64,000 nucleotides of DNA, from the NCBI GenBank assembly GCA_963825505.1, contig CAWGTL010000014.1:251139-315138 (forward strand), given 5' to 3'. Shown one piece after another: positions 60,211 to 64,000 of the stretch. The translations under genes were made by a program, and so were the position numbers. The stretch's first letter is position 1, and each line of letters opens with the position of its first letter. The notes beneath the pieces are model-generated. The model was not told where the DNA came from and made no database searches. It worked only from the letters and a program-made list of their open reading frames with translations. Origin of the DNA: JBBQSN01 sp963825505. GTDB taxonomy: Bacteria > Actinomycetota > Actinomycetes > Actinomycetales > CAWJMD01.

Positions 60211-61224
60211 GTGCTGATCGCACAGCGCCCCTCGTTGTCCGAGGAGTCCCTCACCGAGCACCGCTCACGGTTCGTCATCGAGCCGCTCGAGCCCGGCTTC
60301 GGCTACACCCTCGGCAACTCCCTGCGGCGCACCCTGCTGTCGTCCATCCCGGGTGCCTCCGTCACGAGCATCCGCATCGACGGCGTGCTCCACGAGTTCT
60401 CCTCCCTCACCGGGGTCAAGGAGGACGTCACCGAGATCATCCTGAACCTCAAGGGCCTGGTCGTCTCCTCCGAGCACGACGAGCCCGTGGTGATGTACCT
60501 GCGCAAGCAGGGCCCCGGCGCGGTCACCGCCGCCGACATCGCCCCGCCGGCCGGCGTCGAGGTGCACAACCCCGACCTGCACCTGGCCACCCTGAACGGC
60601 AAGGGCAAGATCGAGATGGAGCTGACCGTCGAGCGCGGCCGCGGCTACGTCTCCGCCGTCCAGAACAAGTCGGGCGACGCCGAGATCGGCCGGATCCCGG
60701 TCGACTCGATCTACTCGCCGGTCCTGAAGGTCACCTACAAGGTCGAGGCCACCCGCGTCGAGCAGCGCACCGACTTCGACCGCCTCGTGGTCGACGTCGA
60801 GACCAAGCCGTCGACCCTGCCGCGCGACGCCATGGCGTCGGCCGGCAAGACCCTGGTCGAGCTGTTCGGTCTGGCGCGCGAGCTCAACGTCGAGGCCGAG
60901 GGCATCGACATGGGCCCCTCGCCCACCGACGCCGCCCTGGCCGCCGACCTGGCGCTGCCGATCGAGGAGCTGGACCTCACCGTCCGGTCCTACAACTGCC
61001 TCAAGCGGGAGGGCATCCACACCGTGGGCGAGCTCGTCGCCCGCAGCGAGGCCGACCTGCTCGACATCCGCAACTTCGGTGCGAAGTCGATCGACGAGGT
61101 CAAGGCCAAGCTGGTCGGCATGGGCCTGGCGCTCAAGGACAGCCCGCCCGGGTTCGACCCGAGCGCGGTCGTCGACAACTACGGCGACGACGACATGTCG
61201 TACGCCGAGGACGAGCAGTACTGA
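60211..61224 (+). CDS. rpoA: RNA polymerase alpha subunit
   Basis: A 337-residue alpha subunit. The N-terminal assembly domain has RFVIEPLEPGFGYTLGNSLR, then RRTLLSSIPGASVTSIRIDG. After a linker, the C-terminal UP-element domain reads LPIEELDLTVRSYNCLKREG and NFGAKSIDEVKAKLVGMGLA. GTG start at 60211 with AGGAAAGGAACACACC upstream. rplQ follows after 74 bp. Confidence 0.98.
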   Translation: MLIAQRPSLSEESLTEHRSRFVIEPLEPGFGYTLGNSLRRTLLSSIPGASVTSIRIDGVLHEFSSLTGVKEDVTEIILNLKGLVVSSEHDEPVVMYLRKQGPGAVTAADIAPPAGVEVHNPDLHLATLNGKGKIEMELTVERGRGYVSAVQNKSGDAEIGRIPVDSIYSPVLKVTYKVEATRVEQRTDFDRLVVDVETKPSTLPRDAMASAGKTLVELFGLARELNVEAEGIDMGPSPTDAALAADLALPIEELDLTVRSYNCLKREGIHTVGELVARSEADLLDIRNFGAKSIDEVKAKLVGMGLALKDSPPGFDPSAVVDNYGDDDMSYAEDEQY

Positions 61225-61298
61225 CGCTGGACCGGTCGACTGACCGCTTGAACCGGCTCTCGCAGCGACGAGGGCCTCACCGAGGAGACTGAGAACCC

Positions 61299-62018
61299 AT
61301 GCCTACCCCCACCAAGGGTCCGCGGCTCGGCGGCGGTCCGGCGCACGAGCGGCTGATGCTGGCCAACCTGGCCACGCAGCTGTTCGACCACCGCTCGATC
61401 ACCACCACCGAGGCCAAGGCCAAGCGGCTGCGTCCGCTCGCCGAGCGCCTCATCACCTTCGCCAAGCGTGGCGACCTCGCCTCGCGCCGCCGGGTGATGA
61501 CCGTGGTCCGCGACAAGTCGGTCGTGCACTTCCTGTTCACCGAGATCGCGCCGGCCATGGCCGAGCGTCAGGGCGGGTACACCCGGATCACCAAGATCGG
61601 TCCGCGCAAGGGCGACAACGCCCCGATGGCGGTCATCGAGCTGGTCCTGGAGCCGTTGTCGGCGAAGAAGGCCACCGTCCGCGAGGCCGAGGCGGCCACC
61701 CAGCGCGCCGCCAGGAAGACCGCCGCCCCGAAGGCCGAGGAGGCTCCCGCCGAGGAGACCACCTCCGACGAGGCGACCACGGACGAGGCGAGCGCCGACG
61801 AGGTGTCGTACGGCGAGGGCTCGCACGCTCCGCTCGAGGACGGCTCGGCGCCGGAGGGCTTCACCATCAAGGGCAACGCGAACTCGATGAAGTACCACAC
61901 CGAGGACTCGCCCTGGTACGGCCAGACCGAGGCCGAGGTCTGGTTCGCCTCCGAGGAGGCGGCCGAGGCGGCCGGCTTCGAGAAGGCCGGCGGCGGTTCG
62001 TCCGACGACGACGCCTGA
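61299..62018 (+). CDS. rplQ: 50S ribosomal protein L17 fused to an extra C-terminal domain
   Basis: A 239-residue protein. The first 118 residues are normal L17 (GPRLGGGPAHERLMLANLAT, KATVREAEAATQRAARKT just after). An acidic Glu/Ala/Thr linker follows, then about 60 residues with the pattern GNANSMKYHTEDSPWYGQTE and EVWFASEEAAEAAGF. This matches the small nuclease-tail-like domain (GN..S..YH...S.YY..T.AE..F.S...A.AAG) that I know from secreted actinobacterial proteins. E. coli L17 is 127 residues. The role of the extra domain is unknown. Confidence 0.93.
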   Translation: MPTPTKGPRLGGGPAHERLMLANLATQLFDHRSITTTEAKAKRLRPLAERLITFAKRGDLASRRRVMTVVRDKSVVHFLFTEIAPAMAERQGGYTRITKIGPRKGDNAPMAVIELVLEPLSAKKATVREAEAATQRAARKTAAPKAEEAPAEETTSDEATTDEASADEVSYGEGSHAPLEDGSAPEGFTIKGNANSMKYHTEDSPWYGQTEAEVWFASEEAAEAAGFEKAGGGSSDDDA

Positions 62019-62048
62019 CCGCCTGACCTGACCGCCTGACTGCCTGAC
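62013..62048 (+). repeat. Four GCCTGAC units between rplQ and truA
   Basis: GCCTGAC occurs at 62013, 62021, 62034 and 62042. The first includes the rplQ stop. A short imperfect direct-repeat run in front of the truA start at 62059. Confidence 0.7.
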
Positions 62049-62058
62049 TGCTCGCACC

Positions 62059-62962
62059 GTGAGCCACGACGAGCCCGGCACCCCCGTGGGGGGTGCCGGG
62101 CTCGCGGCGTCCGACGCCGCGGTGGTGCGGCTGAGGGTCGACCTCGCCTACGACGGCACCGGCTTCTCCGGGTGGGCCGCCCAGCCCGGACGGCGCACGG
62201 TCGAGGGCGAGCTGTCGGCCGCGCTGGCCACGGTGCTGCGGGTGCCTGCGGTGTCGCTGACCACCGCCGGTCGCACCGACGCCGGCGTGCACGCCCGTGG
62301 CGCGGTCTGCCACCTGGACGTCGACGCGGCCGGGTGGGCCGCGGTCCCCGGGCGCTCGGACCGTCCGCCGCACGTCGCCGCCGCGACCCGGCTGAACGGC
62401 GTGCTGCCCGACGACGTCGTGGTGCGCGCGGTGCGCGAGGCCCCGCCCGGGTTCGACGCCCGCTTCTCCGCGGTGCACCGGCGCTACCGCTACCGGATCT
62501 GCGACCGGCCGGGCGACCTCGACCCGCTGCGCCGCCACGACACCGTGGTGGTGCGCGACGCGCTCGACGTCGACGCGATGCACCGGGCGGCCTCGGCCCT
62601 GGTCGGGCTGCGCGACTTCGCCGCGTTCTGCAAGGCCCGCGCACGGACGCACCACCGTCCGCACCCTGCTCGAGCACTCCTGGCGCCGGGCCGACGACGG
62701 CGTGCTCGAGGCCACCGTCGTCGCCGATGCCTTCTGCCACTCGATGGTGCGGTTCCTGGTCGGGGCGGTCGTCCCGGTCGGGGAGGGCCGGCGTCCGGTC
62801 GGCTGGCCGGGCGAGGTGCTCGCGTCGCGCCGGCGCGACCCCGCCGTCGTGGTGATGCCGGCGCACGGGCTGTCGCTGGAGGAGGTCGCCTACCCGCCCG
62901 ACGCCGAGCTCGCCGCCCGCGCCGTGCAGACGCGTGCCGTCCGTGCGACCCCGCCGGCCTGA
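62059..62962 (+). pseudogene. truA: tRNA pseudouridine synthase A with a frameshift
   Basis: TruA makes pseudouridine at positions 38-40 of tRNA. The first part, from the GTG at 62059, is intact: LRVDLAYDGTGFSGWAAQPG, catalytic Asp in GRTDAGVHA, then RRYRYRI and LRDFAAFCKARA. After about 62640 the frame becomes nonsense. The rest of TruA, with TVRTLLEHSWRRAD, FCHSMVRFLVGAVVP and HGLSLEEVAYPPD, continues in the +1 frame and stops at 62962. Both halves are well conserved, so the shift is one extra base (or two lost) within 62641-62650. It is either a sequencing error or a recent mutation. Confidence 0.88.
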
Positions 62963-63020
62963 GGGACGCCGGATCGAATCGCAGTTGGCGCCCCGGGGCG
63001 GGGGTGGGAACGTCGACCCC

Positions 63021-63602
63021 GTGCAGATCACGACGCGGGACGAGCGGGCGGACGAGGCCCACGGCGTGCTGGCGGTGGTGCGGGCGGCGTTCGGCAGCGA
63101 GGGCGACGAGGTCGCCGCGATCTGGTCCGAGCTGGGTCCGGCGGGGCTCGTGCGGGCGTCGCTGGTGGCGCAGGTCGACGGCGGGGTGGTGGGCCACGTG
63201 GGGCTGAGCCACGCCTGGGTCGACGCGCGCCGGGCGCTGGTCGACGTGCTGCTGCTGAGCCCGCTGTCGGTGCTGCCGTCGCACCAGGGCCGCGGTGCCG
63301 GCACCGCGCTGCTGGCGGCCGCGATCACCCGAGCCCGCGAGCTGGGGACGCCTGCGCTGTTCCTCGAGGGCAGCCCGGCCTACTACGGGCCGCGGGGGTT
63401 CGCCCACGCGTCGGCGCTCGGCTTCGGCCCCGCGTCGGTGCGCACGCCGGACCGCGCCTTCCAGGTCGTGGTCACCGACGCGCACGAGCCCTGGATGACC
63501 GGGCGGCTGGTCTACCCGGACGTCTGGTGGCGGCACGACGGCGCCGGTCTGCGCGACCCCGCGCTCGCCGAGCTCGAGGAGCTGCTCGGCCGCTCGAGCT
63601 GA
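63021..63602 (+). CDS. GNAT-family N-acetyltransferase
   Basis: A 193-residue acetyltransferase. The acetyl-CoA-binding motif A is seen as LSVLPSHQGRGAGTALLAAA and the later YYGPRGFAHASALGF matches the family B region (predicted acetyltransferase type YhbS). The GTG at 63021 is chosen by family alignment; the frame is open further up but lies in the end of truA. Substrate unknown. It starts 58 bp after the truA stop. Confidence 0.85.
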   Translation: MQITTRDERADEAHGVLAVVRAAFGSEGDEVAAIWSELGPAGLVRASLVAQVDGGVVGHVGLSHAWVDARRALVDVLLLSPLSVLPSHQGRGAGTALLAAAITRARELGTPALFLEGSPAYYGPRGFAHASALGFGPASVRTPDRAFQVVVTDAHEPWMTGRLVYPDVWWRHDGAGLRDPALAELEELLGRSS

Positions 63603-63656
63603 TACCCGGCCACCCCGGGGTCGCGGTCGCGCTCCCCCGTGGCACGGTCGGTGGCA

Positions 63657-64000
63657 TGAGCGAGATCTCCGACGACGTGTACCAGCCCGACCCCGACGGC
63701 GACCAGGAGGGCGAGCGCTTCCCCGACATGGACAACGCGCTCGACGAGCCGGACGCGGACGACATCCAGGACACCGGCTACTCACCTCCGGAACGGCCGC
63801 GCAACGACGAGGAGGGCGAGACCCTCGACGAGCGCCTCGCCGAGGAGGAGCCGGAGGTGTGGGCGGCGCGCGAGGACGGCGACGGGCTCGGCGACGCGAC
63901 CGACACCGACGGCGAGCTGGTCGACGACGAGGTCGGCGACCTGCGGTCCGGCCGGCTCGTGGCTCCGGACGAGGGCGCGCACGAGGACGAGGAGAAGGAC
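63657..64000 (+). CDS. DUF5709-like acidic protein (partial, cut by window edge)
   Basis: An open frame from the ATG at 63657 runs off the right edge after about 114 residues. It is very acidic (Asp/Glu about one third) with MSEISDDVYQPDPDGDQEGE at the start and DTGYSPPERPRNDEEGETLD, followed by ERLAEEEPEVW. The YSPPERP motif and acidity fit the actinobacterial DUF5709 family of unknown function. Confidence 0.75.

Noticed and set aside
62641..62650. Programmed frameshift in truA
   Set aside because: No slippery heptamer, stop codon or downstream stimulatory structure is visible at the junction, and TruA is not known to use recoding.

Overview
This window comes from a very GC-rich actinobacterial chromosome. 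Third codon positions are almost all G or C, GTG and TTG starts are common, and the gene order is actinobacterial: tRNA-Trp-secE-nusG-rplKA, rplJL, rpoBC, rpsLG-fusA-tuf, then the S10, spc and alpha ribosomal clusters through to rplQ-truA. The mce locus, the Mkl-type ATPase between rplL and rpoB, and the DUF5709-type gene also point to Actinobacteria. Nocardioidaceae or a related family is my best guess, but nothing in the sequence proves it.

Layout. (1) 1-7.6 kb is accessory: a minus-strand ABC exporter operon (ATPase, permease, probable sensor kinase cut by the window edge), a large LuxR-type regulator divergent from a DUF4242-methyltransferase fusion gene and an FAD monooxygenase, then aspC. 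(2) 7.8-10.5 kb is tRNA-Trp, secE, nusG, rplK, rplA, closed by a strong hairpin. (3) 10.5-13.9 kb is a WYL regulator divergent from a DrrAB-like exporter, with an inverted repeat between them, and a VOC protein. (4) 13.96-15.4 kb is the L10-leader-controlled rplJL operon. (5) 15.6-27.1 kb is a complete mce lipid-uptake operon: Mkl ATPase, two YrbE permeases, MceA-F and two Mce-associated proteins, mostly start/stop overlapped. (6) 27.2-30.3 kb is a Baeyer-Villiger-type monooxygenase and an SDR divergent from a TetR regulator, with paired operators. (7) 30.5-38.1 kb is rpoB and rpoC. (8) 38.2-39.5 kb is a chrA insertion. (9) 39.6-44.4 kb is rpsL, rpsG, fusA and tuf, ending in an array of three hairpins. 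(10) 44.4-62.0 kb is rpsJ to rplQ, including secY, adk, map, infA and rpoA. (11) 62.06-64 kb is truA (frameshifted here), a GNAT acetyltransferase and a DUF5709-like gene cut by the right edge.

How it works together. Most of the window is translation, transcription and secretion machinery. Expression is controlled by strong promoters and by leader structures upstream of rplJ, rpsL, tuf and rpsJ. Set into this core are export, lipid uptake and oxidation modules with local regulators. The features I consider least expected are the intact mce operon in the rplL-rpoB gap, a 22-nt element shared by the rpsL and rpsJ leaders, a perfect 59-bp terminator duplication behind tuf, tandem TACA-N4-TGTA operators, an extra C-terminal domain on ribosomal protein L17, a ten-cysteine tail on MceE, and the truA frameshift.
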